A stretch of 64,000 bases of DNA from Gordonia iterans (GCF_002993285.1 NZ_CP027433.1:2666001-2730000); one strand, 5' to 3'; shown: positions 1-9,285, numbered from the stretch's first letter. The notes: a model not told the origin generated them from the letters alone. Numbers and translations are program-made.

Positions 1-122
1 GATTCGTCCTGATCCGGCACGAGGCGCCTTACGGGCACACGGAGCTCGGGCTACCCGCTTCGGTACCGATCATTCGCTCGTTTGATCAGCTGCCACCCCT
101 GCTCGACGGGCTCGCGCAGTGA
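1..122 (+). CDS. 3' end of an unrecognised gene (partial)
   Basis: An open frame enters from the window edge and ends at a TGA at 120-122. It encodes about 39 C-terminal residues, including VLIRHEAPYGHTELGLP and ending LLDGLAQ. I do not recognise the family from so short a piece. Its stop codon overlaps the GTG start of the next gene in a GTGA, so the two are probably translationally coupled and may act together. The rest of the gene lies outside the window. Confidence 0.6.
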   Translation, partial: FVLIRHEAPYGHTELGLPASVPIIRSFDQLPPLLDGLAQ

Positions 123-1261
123 CAGGCGCGAATTGTCCGCGGCGTGCACAAGTTTCACTCCGTGAAGCCGAAGAAGGGGCGCATCACGCCCATAACGATG
201 ATCGCGTGCTGTCCGATGTCGAGGTAGTGATCGGTCCGGACGACGAGCTTTCGACACGCAACTGGTCCGGACTACAGCTACGGAACGTCTGGTTTCGCGC
301 GCTGGCTCCCTGCACACTGTCCGGCTTCGACTTCAGTGACGCAGTACTGGAAAACGTCGACTTCACCAACATCTCATTCGAACACGGTAGCTTTGACCGG
401 GCCTTACTGACCCGCGTGGACTTCAGCTGCCGGGTCGGACTCGACCCCCGGATGCGCCGGCCAGAAGTACCCCCGACCTTCAATTTCGTGCAGTTCCGCC
501 GCGCGCGATTGACGAATACATTGTTCAAGTACGCGGTGTTCGAGACCTGTAACTTCAAGGACAGCGAAGTATCTCGGTGTGATTTCTATCGTGCCCGGTT
601 CGACGGAATATGCACACTCGAGGACGTCTATCTCGAAGAATCCTCGATCTATCGCACCAACTTCACGGGATCTGACCTTACGCGCCGAAATGTCGCCGGG
701 CCGTCGCTGAATGGTCGGATACTCCCGGAGTTGCCTCAGTCATTCGTCGAGTTCCACGACGACGATCACAAAGAACCCGATCAGACGCAAAGACGGCGGA
801 ACTTGGCGCGCGCCCGTATCGAGGCCGCCGAGGTCTACGCAAACCTCGCGGGGCACTTCGCGTCCCGAGGTGACGGCGAGGGAGAGGCATGGGCCTACGT
901 GCGACGCAAGCAATTGGAGCGCCGGATCGCGCGAGACGACCGCCAGTGGCGCCGTTGGCTCGGGCTCAGCGTGGCCGAGTACGTCACCGGATACGGTGAG
1001 TCGCTCGCCCGGATTGCGGCCACCGGGCTGGTGCTGATGGCCACTGTCACAGCTGTGCTCATGTCCGTCTTCGGCGCGAGCTTCCCCCAAGCTGCGGAGT
1101 TGGGTGTCGCTGCGTTCGTCGGACTGCACTCGGAAGAGACTGTCGCCCAAACGAATGCCGGAGATGGCGCCGACCTCTTATTAGTGGTCGAGACCGCACT
1201 TGGCATGTTTCTCATCGGCCTCTTCGGCTTCATTCTCGGCAACAAAATCCGCAATCGGTGA
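119..1261 (+). CDS. Pentapeptide-repeat protein with C-terminal membrane pair
   Basis: 380 residues. Residues about 60-200 are irregular pentapeptide repeats with the A/N-(L/F)-x-x pattern (FDFSDAVLENVDFTNISF and similar), expected to form a right-handed beta-helix. A charged linker around 225-285 follows, then two hydrophobic segments (about 300-325 and 350-376). The end resembles the two-TM pore module found in pentapeptide-channel proteins, but the usual TTLGYGD-type selectivity filter is not visible, so ion conduction is doubtful. The GTG at 119 overlaps the upstream stop (GTGA); an alternative GTG start is at 206. The gene looks less GC-rich than its neighbours, which hints at acquisition. 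Function is unknown; a membrane effector role is only a guess. Confidence 0.75.
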   Translation: MTGANCPRRAQVSLREAEEGAHHAHNDDRVLSDVEVVIGPDDELSTRNWSGLQLRNVWFRALAPCTLSGFDFSDAVLENVDFTNISFEHGSFDRALLTRVDFSCRVGLDPRMRRPEVPPTFNFVQFRRARLTNTLFKYAVFETCNFKDSEVSRCDFYRARFDGICTLEDVYLEESSIYRTNFTGSDLTRRNVAGPSLNGRILPELPQSFVEFHDDDHKEPDQTQRRRNLARARIEAAEVYANLAGHFASRGDGEGEAWAYVRRKQLERRIARDDRQWRRWLGLSVAEYVTGYGESLARIAATGLVLMATVTAVLMSVFGASFPQAAELGVAAFVGLHSEETVAQTNAGDGADLLLVVETALGMFLIGLFGFILGNKIRNR

Positions 1262-1377
1262 CGCAGCGCGCCACGAACACCCATCAGCTCCGAAGTGTGA
1301 CATCGGCGGCACTGCCCCAGAGATTCAAGGCATACTGTGGGAACCGATCCCGTAACAAACGCTGGAAGGCCCCCGAC

Positions 1378-2466
1378 GTGATTCTCCGCAAGATCGCCCG
1401 CCCCCTGCTCGCCTCGGCGTTCATCGCCTCCGGCGCCGAACTGCTGCGCGCCAAGCCGCAGGTCGCCGAGACCGTGCAGCCGATGGTCGACACCGGCCGT
1501 GACGCACTCCCTGCGCCGGTGTCGAACAAGCTGCCCGCCAACGCGGCGACGGCGATGCGCATCGCCGGAGCGGTGCAGGTCGGCGGCGGCGTGCTGCTGG
1601 CCACCGGCAAGATGCCGCGTGTCGCGTCCGGAGCCCTGGCCGTCTCCCTGCTGCCGGTCACCGCGTACGACGCCGCATTTTTCACCGAAACCGATCCGGT
1701 GCGGCGCGAGGCGCGCAAGGTGGGTCTGATCAAGAACGCCGGCCTGCTCGGCGGCGTGCTCATCGCCAGCGCCGACACCGCCGGTGAGCCGTCGGTCGCC
1801 TGGCGGACGCGGCATGCAGTCGCCGAAGCCAAGGTCGCAGGGCAGATCGCCGCCAAGGAAGCGACCCTGACCGGCCAGGCCGGCAAGCGCGCGGCGAAGA
1901 AGGCGGCCAAGCGCGCCGCCAAACAGACGCTCCGAGCGCACGGACATCCCGTCGCCGCGCTCGCCGTGCCCATCGCGGTCAAGGCCGGGTCGTCGGCGGT
2001 GGCGCACGCCCGCGAGGACGGCCACGACGACCTGCACGATCTGGGCGAACGCGCCGCAGTCCTGGCCGACAAGGCCCGGGGCAAGGCCGAGGTGGCCGCG
2101 GTCAAGGCCAAGGCGAACGCACCGATCGTCGCCGAGAAGGCGCGCAATCGAGCCGAGGAAGCGGCACTGAAGCTCGCCGACCGCGCTCCCGTCGTCGCCG
2201 ACGAGGCGAAGCAGCGTGCCGAGGACCTCGCCGGCAAGGTGGCCGAGCGTGCTCCGGTCGTCGCCGAGAAGGCGCGGACCGGGGCGGAACAGGCCAAGGA
2301 GAAGGCCGCCGACTTCGCGAGTACGGTCGCCGACCGTGCGCCGGAGGTGGCCGAGGAGGCCGGCCAGAAGGTCGCCGACGCCGGCCACAAGGTCGCTCGG
2401 CGCGTCCGCAAGGCGCAGGAGAAGGCCGCCGCCAAGGCGAAGAAGGCCGCAGCGAAGGCGAGCTGA
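1378..2466 (+). CDS. DoxX family membrane protein with Ala/Lys-rich tail
   Basis: The GTG at 1378 is preceded by a GGAAGG ribosome site (1364-1369) and gives 362 residues starting VILRKIARPLLASAFIASG, the usual beginning of mycobacterial DoxX proteins. Residues 1-150 hold the hydrophobic DoxX domain. From about residue 155 the protein is a long Ala/Lys/Glu-rich helical tail with repeats of the form APVVAEKAR, like histone-H1 or apolipoprotein-type tails. The frame is open back to 1258, but that N-terminal extension does not fit the family. DoxX proteins are membrane components, some tied to redox homeostasis; the role here is not determined. A strong terminator follows the gene. Confidence 0.85.
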   Translation: MILRKIARPLLASAFIASGAELLRAKPQVAETVQPMVDTGRDALPAPVSNKLPANAATAMRIAGAVQVGGGVLLATGKMPRVASGALAVSLLPVTAYDAAFFTETDPVRREARKVGLIKNAGLLGGVLIASADTAGEPSVAWRTRHAVAEAKVAGQIAAKEATLTGQAGKRAAKKAAKRAAKQTLRAHGHPVAALAVPIAVKAGSSAVAHAREDGHDDLHDLGERAAVLADKARGKAEVAAVKAKANAPIVAEKARNRAEEAALKLADRAPVVADEAKQRAEDLAGKVAERAPVVAEKARTGAEQAKEKAADFASTVADRAPEVAEEAGQKVADAGHKVARRVRKAQEKAAAKAKKAAAKAS

Positions 2467-2485
2467 CCACACCGCACCGGACGTC

Positions 2486-2522
2486 ACGGCCGGCTGTCGC
2501 TCCCGCAGCGACAGCCGGCCGT
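2486..2522 (+). terminator. Strong hairpin terminator after the DoxX gene
   Basis: Perfect 16-bp inverted arms (2486-2501 and 2507-2522) around a CCCGC loop, starting 20 bp after the DoxX stop. There is no clear T tract, as is common in GC-rich actinobacteria. Confidence 0.8.
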
Positions 2523-2566
2523 CGTCTGGGCATCTCGCGTCCCCGGCGTCGGCCGTGCCGACTCAG

Positions 2567-2572
2567 TACACT
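2567..2572 (+). promoter_or_regulatory. -10 box of helD (leaderless)
   Basis: TACACT ends 9 bp before the GTG at 2582 and no ribosome site is seen between them. This suggests that transcription starts at or next to the start codon. Confidence 0.55.
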
Positions 2573-2581
2573 GGAGCGACT

Positions 2582-4864
2582 GTGACACCCGATCCCCGCC
2601 TCGCCGAAGAACAGGTGCATCTGGACGTCGTCTACGGGCGGCTCGACCGGATGCGCGCCACCGCCAACCGCCGTCTCTCCGACGCCCTGCTGGAGACGGC
2701 CGGCACCCCGCAGGCGCTGTCGGAACGCGAATCCTATGAGCGCCACTACTCGCAGATGCTCACCCAGATCGACGCCGCCGAGCACAACCTGTACTTCGGC
2801 CGGCTGGACATGGAAGATCCCGAAGCCGAAAACGGCGGCGTGCAGCGGATCGGGCGCATGGGGATCCTCGACGACGATCAGGTGAGCACACTTCTGCTCG
2901 ACTGGCGTGCTCCGCTCTCGCGCCCGTTCTATCTGGCCACTCCTGCCGCTCCCGAGGGCGTACGACGACGACGACACCTGCGGACTCGCTCCCGCGCGGT
3001 CCGCAGCGTCTCCGACGAGCACCTCCTGTCCGGCGAGATCGACGCCGACGAGGCGCACGACTCCAGCGTGGTGAACGAGAGCGCCCTGGTGGCGGCACTC
3101 AACGCCGCCCGCACCGGCCAGATGACCGACATCGTCGAGACCATCCAGCGCGAGCAGGACGAGATCATCCGTGCCGCTCAGCGCGGGATCATGGTGGTGC
3201 AGGGCGGTCCGGGCACCGGCAAGACCGCGGTCGCGCTGCACCGGGCCGCATACCTCCTCTACACCCACCGCGACACTCTGTCGCGCAGCGGTGTGCTCAT
3301 CATCGGCCCCAACGAAACCTTCCTGGACTACATCGCCCAGGTGCTGCCCTCGCTCGGGGAAACGGGTGTGCTGCTCTCCACCGTCGGCAACCTGTTTCCG
3401 GGAATCCGGGCGACCGGCCGCGACGACCGGCGCACCGCCGAACTCAAGGGCGACGCCGCGCGGATGCTGCCGGTTCTCCGCGCTGCCGTCCGGGCCCGTG
3501 AATCACTGCCGCCCCGCGGTCTCGAGGTCGAATTCGACGGGTACCGGATCCCGGTCGACGGCGAGATCGTCAAGGCGGCGCGTGCCGCCGCCCGCTCCAC
3601 CCGGAGGCCGCACAACCTGGCTCAGCGCACCTTTCTGCGCGCGGCCCTGGACGAGCTCGCCGCCGTCCACGCCCGACGACTCGGCCCGTCCACGCTCGAC
3701 GGTTCACAGTTGCTCACGGCGGGCGACCTCGACGACATCCGCACCGAACTCGAAGCCGAAGACGACGTCGTCCGCACCGTGCTGCAGTTCTGGCCCACGC
3801 TGACCCCGCAGCGCCTGCTCCGGGATCTCTACTCCGACAGCGACTTCCGCAAGAAGGTGACGAGGGGTTGGACGGACGACGACCGCGCGGCACTCCAACG
3901 GGCGCCGCACCCGCTGCCGGAGGACGCCGACATGTCGCCGGCCGACGTGCCGTTGTTGGACGAGCTCGCCGAGTTGATCGGATACCGCACCGACGAGGCA
4001 GAACGCGAGCAGCGTGCGCAGTGGCGCCGTCGCATAGCCGAAGCGCAGGACGCACTGGACATTCTGACGGGTTCGGCGCCGCAGGACCTCGAAGACGAGA
4101 TGGACCCCGAGCTTCTGATGGCGTACGACCTGATCGACGCCGAGCAGTTGGCCGAACGTCAGGAAGTGGTCGAGTACCGGACGACCGCCGAACGAGCCTA
4201 CTCCGACCGCAGCTGGACCTTCGGCCACGTGATCGTCGACGAGGCGCAGGAGCTCTCGTCAATGGCGTGGCGAATGATCATGCGGCGCATACCGAACCGG
4301 TGGATGACGGTGATCGGCGACACGGCGCAGACCGGCGATCCGGCGGGTACGACGTCGTGGCGTGAGCTGTTCTCGTCGTACGTCGGAGATCGGTGGCGGC
4401 TGCGCGAGCTGACGGTGAACTATCGGACGCCGGCCGAGATCACCCGATACGCGAATCGGCTGCTCACCGAGATCGATCCCGCCCAGAGCCCCCCGGAATC
4501 GTTGCGCAGCAACGGGATCGAGCCGTATGCAGTGCGCGCTTCGCAGCACACCGCCCTGGAGACGGCCGTACGGACCGCACATTCGGCGGCCTGGCCGGGC
4601 TTGACCGCGGTCCTCGCCGCCGACACCGCCTCCGACGCTGCGCTGGCCGTGGACGACCACGACGGAGTCCGGGTGCTGCCGCTCACCGCGGCCAAAGGTC
4701 TCGAGTTCGACAACGTGGTCGTCGTGGAGCCCGCCGACCTGGTGGAGGGGTCGCCGAGGGGATTGAGCGACCTGTACGTGGCGCTCACCCGTGCGACGCA
4801 GCGCCTCGTGGTGGTGCACGCACGAGAACTCCCGGCAGCGCTCTCAGATCTGCCGGAGGGCTGA
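2582..4864 (+). CDS. helD: HelD/HelR-type RNA polymerase recycling ATPase (UvrD-like)
   Basis: 760 residues. Walker A GGPGTGKTA lies near residue 208, the Walker B-like VIVDEAQE near 550, and a UvrD-type C-terminal motif (TAAKGLEFDNVVVVE) near 700. The N-terminal coiled-coil region (RLAEEQVHLDVVYGRLDRM) is typical of HelD proteins, which enter the RNA polymerase channels and strip DNA or rifampicin from stalled enzyme using ATP. The start is the GTG at 2582, just after a TACACT -10 box; the frame is open further upstream but that part runs through the terminator. I saw no rifampicin-associated element upstream, so the rifampicin-induced HelR subtype is not supported by context. Confidence 0.88.
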   Translation: MTPDPRLAEEQVHLDVVYGRLDRMRATANRRLSDALLETAGTPQALSERESYERHYSQMLTQIDAAEHNLYFGRLDMEDPEAENGGVQRIGRMGILDDDQVSTLLLDWRAPLSRPFYLATPAAPEGVRRRRHLRTRSRAVRSVSDEHLLSGEIDADEAHDSSVVNESALVAALNAARTGQMTDIVETIQREQDEIIRAAQRGIMVVQGGPGTGKTAVALHRAAYLLYTHRDTLSRSGVLIIGPNETFLDYIAQVLPSLGETGVLLSTVGNLFPGIRATGRDDRRTAELKGDAARMLPVLRAAVRARESLPPRGLEVEFDGYRIPVDGEIVKAARAAARSTRRPHNLAQRTFLRAALDELAAVHARRLGPSTLDGSQLLTAGDLDDIRTELEAEDDVVRTVLQFWPTLTPQRLLRDLYSDSDFRKKVTRGWTDDDRAALQRAPHPLPEDADMSPADVPLLDELAELIGYRTDEAEREQRAQWRRRIAEAQDALDILTGSAPQDLEDEMDPELLMAYDLIDAEQLAERQEVVEYRTTAERAYSDRSWTFGHVIVDEAQELSSMAWRMIMRRIPNRWMTVIGDTAQTGDPAGTTSWRELFSSYVGDRWRLRELTVNYRTPAEITRYANRLLTEIDPAQSPPESLRSNGIEPYAVRASQHTALETAVRTAHSAAWPGLTAVLAADTASDAALAVDDHDGVRVLPLTAAKGLEFDNVVVVEPADLVEGSPRGLSDLYVALTRATQRLVVVHARELPAALSDLPEG

Positions 4865-4912
4865 GGACGGTTCGGTTTCGACTCGTGGTTCCTGAGCTCC
4901 GTCGAAGGGCTG

Positions 4913-5034
4913 CGCTCGCTCAACCATCGAAAGGGGACGCTCGCTCAACCGTCGAAAGTGGACGCTCGCTCAACCATCGAAGAGGGACGCTGGCCCGGCG
5001 GTCGAAAGGAACGCTCGCTCGACCGGCGAGTGAG
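4913..5034. repeat. Tandem 25-bp repeats between convergent genes
   Basis: Three 25-bp units begin CGCTCGCTCAACCRTCGAA (4913-4937, 4938-4962, 4963-4987), followed by two degenerate units to about 5034. They fill the gap between the helD stop and the stop of the convergent universal stress gene. The preceding bases (4885-4912) carry a related GGTTTCGACTCG core. The array belongs to the dispersed repeat family seen across the window. Confidence 0.85.
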
Positions 5035-5041
5035 TCGCCTG

Positions 5042-5488
5042 CTAGGTGGTGTGGACGATCAGGACGTCGCAGGCGGCCTTGCGGGCGACGTCCGCGGGGA
5101 CCGAACCGAGCAGGCGCCCGGCGATGGAGTTGAGTCCCTTGTTGCCCACCACCAGCAGATCGGCCTGGACATCGGTGACGAGCTGCAGGAGAGCGTCGAC
5201 CGGCGCGCCCTTGACGGCGCGGGTGTCGACCACGGCGGCGCCGGCGGCCTTGGCCCGCTCCTTGGCCTTGCGGAGGATCTCCTCGGTGGGCGAGCTGCCC
5301 ATCACCTGGTACGCATCGGCGCCGAGCGTGTCGGTGGCCGCGCTGGCGAGCTTGCCGTCGTTCGGGAAGTAGGCGCAGGCGATGACCAGATTGGACTTGT
5401 CCCCGGAGATGCCGCCCGCACGCGCCACGGCGTGCAGCGAGGACTCCGATCCGTCGGTGCCGACGACGACGGTCTTGTAATCGCTCAT
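5042..5488 (-). CDS. Universal stress protein, single UspA domain
   Basis: 148 residues. The N-terminal VVVGTDGSESS strand-loop and the C-terminal GNKGLNSIAGRLLGSVP match the nucleotide-binding G-2x-G-9x-G-S motif of ATP-binding Usp proteins. A GGAGG ribosome site lies upstream of the ATG at 5488. Usp proteins of this class bind ATP and help cells survive hypoxia or growth arrest. In M. tuberculosis a single-domain Usp also lies near uvrB, as I recall. The gene is in the same orientation as uvrB, 104 bp downstream of it. Confidence 0.92.
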   Translation of the reverse strand: MSDYKTVVVGTDGSESSLHAVARAGGISGDKSNLVIACAYFPNDGKLASAATDTLGADAYQVMGSSPTEEILRKAKERAKAAGAAVVDTRAVKGAPVDALLQLVTDVQADLLVVGNKGLNSIAGRLLGSVPADVARKAACDVLIVHTT

Positions 5489-5514
5489 TCTTGCTTCTAC
5501 CTCCGTCAGGGTGC

Positions 5515-5537
5515 CCGGTACGGCGTCTCCGTACCGG
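5515..5537. terminator. Perfect 9-bp hairpin between uvrB and usp
   Basis: Arms CCGGTACGG and CCGTACCGG around a 5-nt loop. The site lies 55 bp past the uvrB stop and just before the usp start. It may terminate uvrB transcription or act as an operator or leader structure for usp. No T tract is present, so the role is uncertain. Confidence 0.5.
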
Positions 5538-5592
5538 AACGGTGCTTTAGAACATACCTTGCTTACTGAACGGTAGGGACGAGAAAGCGCCG

Positions 5593-7746
5593 CTACTTGA
5601 TCCCAGCGGCGTCCATCCCTCGCAGTTCCTTCTTCAAGTCAGCGATCTCGTCGCGCAGCCGGGCGGCCAGCTCGAATTGGAGGTCCCGGGCCGCGTTCAT
5701 CATTTGGTCAGTGAGTTCCTGGACCAGATCGGCCAGTTCCGCCCTCGGCATGGACGAAGTGTCCCGCTGTTCGATCACCCCGGCACTCACCGACTTGCTC
5801 ACTTCTCCCTGAGCGCGGCGCCCGCGGCTCGCGTTGCGTCCCGATCCGCCCACCTCGACGGTGTCCTCGGCCTCGGCGTACACCTGGTCGAGAATGTCGT
5901 TGATCTTCTTGCGCAGCGGCTGCGGATCGACGCCCTTCTCTTCGTTGTAGGCGATCTGCTTGGCACGACGGCGGTCGGTCTCGTCGATGGCGTTCTGCAT
6001 CGAGTCGGTGATCCTGTCGGCGTACATGTGCACCTCACCCGACACGTTGCGTGCCGCGCGCCCGATGGTCTGAATGAGCGACGTGGTACTGCGCAGGAAT
6101 CCCTCTTTGTCCGCGTCGAGGATCGCGACCAGCGACACCTCCGGGAGGTCGAGGCCCTCGCGGAGCAGGTTGATGCCGACCAGCACGTCGTACTCTCCGC
6201 TGCGGAGCTGCCGGAGCAGTTCGACGCGCCGCAGCGTGTCGACCTCGGAGTGCAAGTAGCGCACACGGATCCCGAGTTCCAGCAGGTAGTCGGTGAGGTC
6301 CTCGGCCATCTTCTTGGTGAGGGTGGTGACCAGGACGCGCTCGTCCTTCTCGGTCCGCTCCCGGATCTCGTGGACCAGGTCGTCGATCTGGCCCTTGGTG
6401 GACTTGACGACGATCTTGGGGTCGAGGAGGCCGGTGGGCCGGATCACCTGTTCCACGAACTCGCCGCCGGACTGGCCCAGCTCGTAGGGGCCCGGGGTCG
6501 CCGAGAGGTAGACGGTCTGGCCGATGCGGTCGACGAACTCGTCCCAGGTGAGCGGGCGGTTGTCGACGGCAGACGGCAGCCGGAAGCCGAACTCCACCAG
6601 GTTCCTCTTGCGCGACATGTCGCCCTCGTACATGGCACCGATCTGCGGGACCGTCACATGCGACTCGTCGATCACCAGGAGGAAGTCGTCCGGGAAGTAG
6701 TCGATCAGGGTGGCCGGCGCCGTTCCGGGGCCGCGGCCGTCGATGTGCCTCGAGTAGTTCTCGATGCCCGAGCAGAAGCCGACCTGGCGCATCATCTCGA
6801 CGTCGTAATTGGTTCGCATGCGAAGACGTTGCGCCTCTAGGTGTTTGCCCTGCCGTTCGAACTCTTCCAGACGCTGTTCCAGCTCTTTCTCGATCCCCTC
6901 GATCGCCCTCGCCATGCGCTCGGGACCCGCGACGTAGTGGGTGGCGGGGAAAATCCGGAGGGAGTCGACCTGGCGGATCACGTCGCCGGTCAGCGGGTGG
7001 AGGTAGTAGAGCGCTTCCACCTCGTCGCCGAAGAACTCGATACGGATCGCGAGTTCCTCGTACGACGGGATGATCTCGACGGTGTCGCCGCGCACCCGGA
7101 AGCCGCCGCGGGTGAAGGAGACGTCGTTGCGGTCGTACTGGATGTCGACGAGCAGGCGCAACAGCGCATCGCGGTCGATCTGCTCCCCGACGGAGAGTTC
7201 CACCGACCGGTCGAGGTAGCTCTGCGGCGTGCCGAGACCGTAGATGCACGAGACGGACGCCACCACTACCACGTCACGGCGGGACAGCAGGCTCGACGTC
7301 GCCGAATGCCGCAGCCGCTCGACGTCGTCGTTGATCGAGCTGTCCTTCTCGATGTAGGTGTCTGTCTGCGCGATATAGGCCTCGGGCTGGTAGTAGTCGT
7401 AGTAGGAGACGAAGTACTCCACAGCGTTGTTCGGAAGCATCTCACGGAGTTCGTTGGCGAGCTGGGCCGCAAGGGTCTTGTTCGGCGCCATCACCAGCGT
7501 CGGGCGCTGCATCTTCTCGATGAGCCAGGCCGTGGTGGCCGATTTTCCGGTACCCGTCGCGCCCATCAGGACGATGTCCTTCTCACCGCCGTTGAGACGC
7601 CGCTCCAGGTCGGCGATGGCGGTGGGCTGGTCCCCCGCCGGCTCCAGATCGCTGATCACCTCGAACGCGGCGCTCGAGCGCTCCACCTCGCCGATGGGCC
7701 GGTACTCCGAGTGCGCGACGATCGGCTGCTCTGCTGCGAATGCCAT
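5593..7746 (-). CDS. uvrB: Excinuclease ABC subunit B
   Basis: 717 residues, full length. UvrB is the damage-verifying helicase of nucleotide excision repair; it is loaded by UvrA and recruits UvrC. Visible marks are Walker [10 protein letters not shown] (61-70), the beta-hairpin region [10 protein letters not shown] near 115-124, helicase motifs including TIGRAARN, and a C-terminal UVR domain near 670-710 that contacts UvrC. The ATG at 7746 lies 6 nt after a TATCCT -10 box (7753-7758), suggesting a leaderless message. The C-terminal region carries a modest basic insert ([15 protein letters not shown]), common in mycolate actinobacteria. Confidence 0.98.
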   Translation of the reverse strand: MAFAAEQPIVAHSEYRPIGEVERSSAAFEVISDLEPAGDQPTAIADLERRLNGGEKDIVLMGATGTGKSATTAWLIEKMQRPTLVMAPNKTLAAQLANELREMLPNNAVEYFVSYYDYYQPEAYIAQTDTYIEKDSSINDDVERLRHSATSSLLSRRDVVVVASVSCIYGLGTPQSYLDRSVELSVGEQIDRDALLRLLVDIQYDRNDVSFTRGGFRVRGDTVEIIPSYEELAIRIEFFGDEVEALYYLHPLTGDVIRQVDSLRIFPATHYVAGPERMARAIEGIEKELEQRLEEFERQGKHLEAQRLRMRTNYDVEMMRQVGFCSGIENYSRHIDGRGPGTAPATLIDYFPDDFLLVIDESHVTVPQIGAMYEGDMSRKRNLVEFGFRLPSAVDNRPLTWDEFVDRIGQTVYLSATPGPYELGQSGGEFVEQVIRPTGLLDPKIVVKSTKGQIDDLVHEIRERTEKDERVLVTTLTKKMAEDLTDYLLELGIRVRYLHSEVDTLRRVELLRQLRSGEYDVLVGINLLREGLDLPEVSLVAILDADKEGFLRSTTSLIQTIGRAARNVSGEVHMYADRITDSMQNAIDETDRRRAKQIAYNEEKGVDPQPLRKKINDILDQVYAEAEDTVEVGGSGRNASRGRRAQGEVSKSVSAGVIEQRDTSSMPRAELADLVQELTDQMMNAARDLQFELAARLRDEIADLKKELRGMDAAGIK

Positions 7747-7752
7747 GGGGCC

Positions 7753-7758
7753 AGGATA
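7753..7758 (-). promoter_or_regulatory. -10 box of uvrB (leaderless)
   Basis: On the minus strand TATCCT is followed by six bases and then the uvrB ATG, with no ribosome site. This fits leaderless transcription. Confidence 0.55.
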
Positions 7759-7775
7759 ATGCGGAGGTCCGACAC

Positions 7776-7951
7776 TCAGCGGCGCGTGTCGAGGACCGGG
7801 GTCGGCAAGGCTTCCTGGATGTGCGATCGCTGGTGGCGATCGTCAATCCGCGCCTGGCCGCCTGGGCGCCGATCATCCGGTCGAACGGATCCCGGTGGCC
7901 CCCGGTCGACTGCCCTGCGACGATCGCATCTGCCGCCTCCACAGGCAACCT
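7776..7951 (-). pseudogene. Truncated, frameshifted PIN-domain toxin (VapC-like) remnant
   Basis: The minus strand encodes EAADAIVAGQ, then [24 protein letters not shown], the characteristic C-terminal half of VapC PIN domains (HxDPFDRM followed by a late acidic residue). After ATSD the homology continues in another frame as [15 protein letters not shown] and a stop at 7776-7778. The N-terminal half and any antitoxin gene are missing; the fragment ends near the terminator of the next gene. It is a decayed toxin-antitoxin locus with no expected activity. Confidence 0.7.
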
Positions 7952-7980
7952 TCGAGGTCAGACTGCCGTGCACACGAGAA

Positions 7981-8015
7981 CAGGCGGCCTCGGACGATTC
8001 GTCCGAGACCGCCTG
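7981..8015 (-). terminator. Terminator of the AztD-like gene
   Basis: CAGGCGG pairs with CCGCCTG, followed inward by TCGGACG with CGTCCGA around an ATT loop, with a single mismatch in a stem of about 16 bp. On the minus strand it lies about 29 bp past the lipoprotein stop and is followed by a weakly T-rich stretch. Confidence 0.75.
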
Positions 8016-8043
8016 GTCCCTCGGGCATGCTGGCCGACGACGC

Positions 8044-9264
8044 TCAGCCCGTGACGCCGGTCATCTCCAGATTGGTCTTGCCGGTGGACTTCTCGGCGAT
8101 CACCGTGCCGTCGGTCAGGTTCACCGCGAGAATCCGCTGCTTGGCCGGGTCGGTGATGTACGCGGTGGCGCCCAGGACGTGCAGGTCGGGCATCGCGTCC
8201 TTCCAGTCGTCGGGCTCGGTCCATGGGTCGATCACCGAGTAGGCGGCCGTCTCCCGGCCGGTCTCCGGATCGAAGACGTGCAGTTTGCCGTCGGCGCCGA
8301 GGATGAGCGCCTCGCCGTTCGGGCCGCGCCCCAGCGAACGGAAGCTGTAGGTGGTGTCGATGTCGACCACGCGGATGGTTCCGGTGCGGGTGTCGGTGAG
8401 CGAGAACTGGCGCGGACGCTCGTGCTCGGCGTCTTTGTCAGTCTTGTAGTCGCCGAGAATGATCGGAGAGGCCTCGCTGCCGGCCTGGTTGCCGATCCGC
8501 GCATACGGAGCGGCGGCCTTGATCTTGGTGAACTCGTCACCCTTCACCATGAGAACGCCGTCCTCACAGCCGAAGGTCACGGCGCCGCCCTGTGCGGCCG
8601 CCTCACCGTGGAGACCGGGGCACTGATCGTTGGCGGCGAGTGTCGCCCCGTCCGCGCCACGGATGATCGCCCCGGTGCGGCTGTCGGTGTCGCCCACCGA
8701 GACGACGACGCTCCCGTCCGTGCGGGCGACCGCCACCCCGTGGTGGGGCTCCACCGTGAAGTCCTCGATCACCGCGCCGTCCGACCCGATCTTCGCCGAG
8801 TCGAGGATTCGGACCTCACCGGTGCCGTCGGTGAACAGAGCGGTCTTGCCGTCGTGCACGACGACGTGTCCGGGCTTCTCGCCGCGGTAGACGGTGTCGG
8901 TGAACACCGGCTCGGCCGTGTACGAGTGTCCGTGATCGCCGTGCGCCTCGGTCCAGGTGCCGACATCGAGCAGTCGGAAGCCGCTGTCGGTCGAGACGAA
9001 GACATAGCGCCCGTCGCCGGCGTCGTTCACGCGCGTGAATCCCTCGACCGGAATGTCCGACACGTTCTCCAGCGTTCGCGCATCGATCACGGCGAGCCCG
9101 CCGTCATAGGTCAGGACCAGACGCGGTTGTGCGGTCTGGTGCTCGGCGGCCTGCTGTGCAGGCGCGCTGGAGGCGGTCGACGCGTCGTCGCTGCCGGAAG
9201 AGCAGCCGACCAGGCCGAGCACCGCCACGGAGGACAGGGCCAGGAGTTTGGTGGTGTTTCGCAT
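8044..9264 (-). CDS. aztD: Zinc-binding beta-propeller lipoprotein, AztD-like
   Basis: 406 residues. A signal peptide ends in the lipobox LVGC (Cys21), so the protein should be lipid-anchored outside the membrane. The rest is a run of WD-like propeller blades. The His-rich HGDHGHSY, CPGLHGEAAAQ and VEPHHGVAV segments match what I recall of AztD, the periplasmic zinc chaperone that loads the AztC solute-binding protein of an ABC zinc importer. No aztABC genes are adjacent, so it stands alone here. A Zur-type box lies directly upstream (9286-9300), which supports a zinc role. The AztD assignment comes from memory of the family and needs a search to confirm. Confidence 0.75.
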   Translation of the reverse strand: MRNTTKLLALSSVAVLGLVGCSSGSDDASTASSAPAQQAAEHQTAQPRLVLTYDGGLAVIDARTLENVSDIPVEGFTRVNDAGDGRYVFVSTDSGFRLLDVGTWTEAHGDHGHSYTAEPVFTDTVYRGEKPGHVVVHDGKTALFTDGTGEVRILDSAKIGSDGAVIEDFTVEPHHGVAVARTDGSVVVSVGDTDSRTGAIIRGADGATLAANDQCPGLHGEAAAQGGAVTFGCEDGVLMVKGDEFTKIKAAAPYARIGNQAGSEASPIILGDYKTDKDAEHERPRQFSLTDTRTGTIRVVDIDTTYSFRSLGRGPNGEALILGADGKLHVFDPETGRETAAYSVIDPWTEPDDWKDAMPDLHVLGATAYITDPAKQRILAVNLTDGTVIAEKSTGKTNLEMTGVTG

Positions 9265-9285
9265 GCGGGCCAGTGAACAGCTTGA

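Noticed and set aside
895-2487. 530-codon minus-strand frame opposite the DoxX gene
   Set aside because: Leu/Gly/Arg-rich antisense shadow of the Ala/Lys-rich DoxX tail; no start signal or domain.
2467-2581. Rifampicin-associated element upstream of helD
   Set aside because: The only inverted repeat is the 16-bp terminator of the DoxX gene; it does not resemble the reported RAE as I recall it.
7583-7775. Continuation of the 121-codon frame from the PIN remnant into uvrB
   Set aside because: After the frameshift the real PIN homology ends at 7776; the rest is a shadow of the uvrB start.
6841-9276. 811-codon open frame on the plus strand across uvrB and aztD
   Set aside because: It is antisense to two well-identified genes; its translation is low-complexity and matches the shadow expected from GC-rich codon bias.
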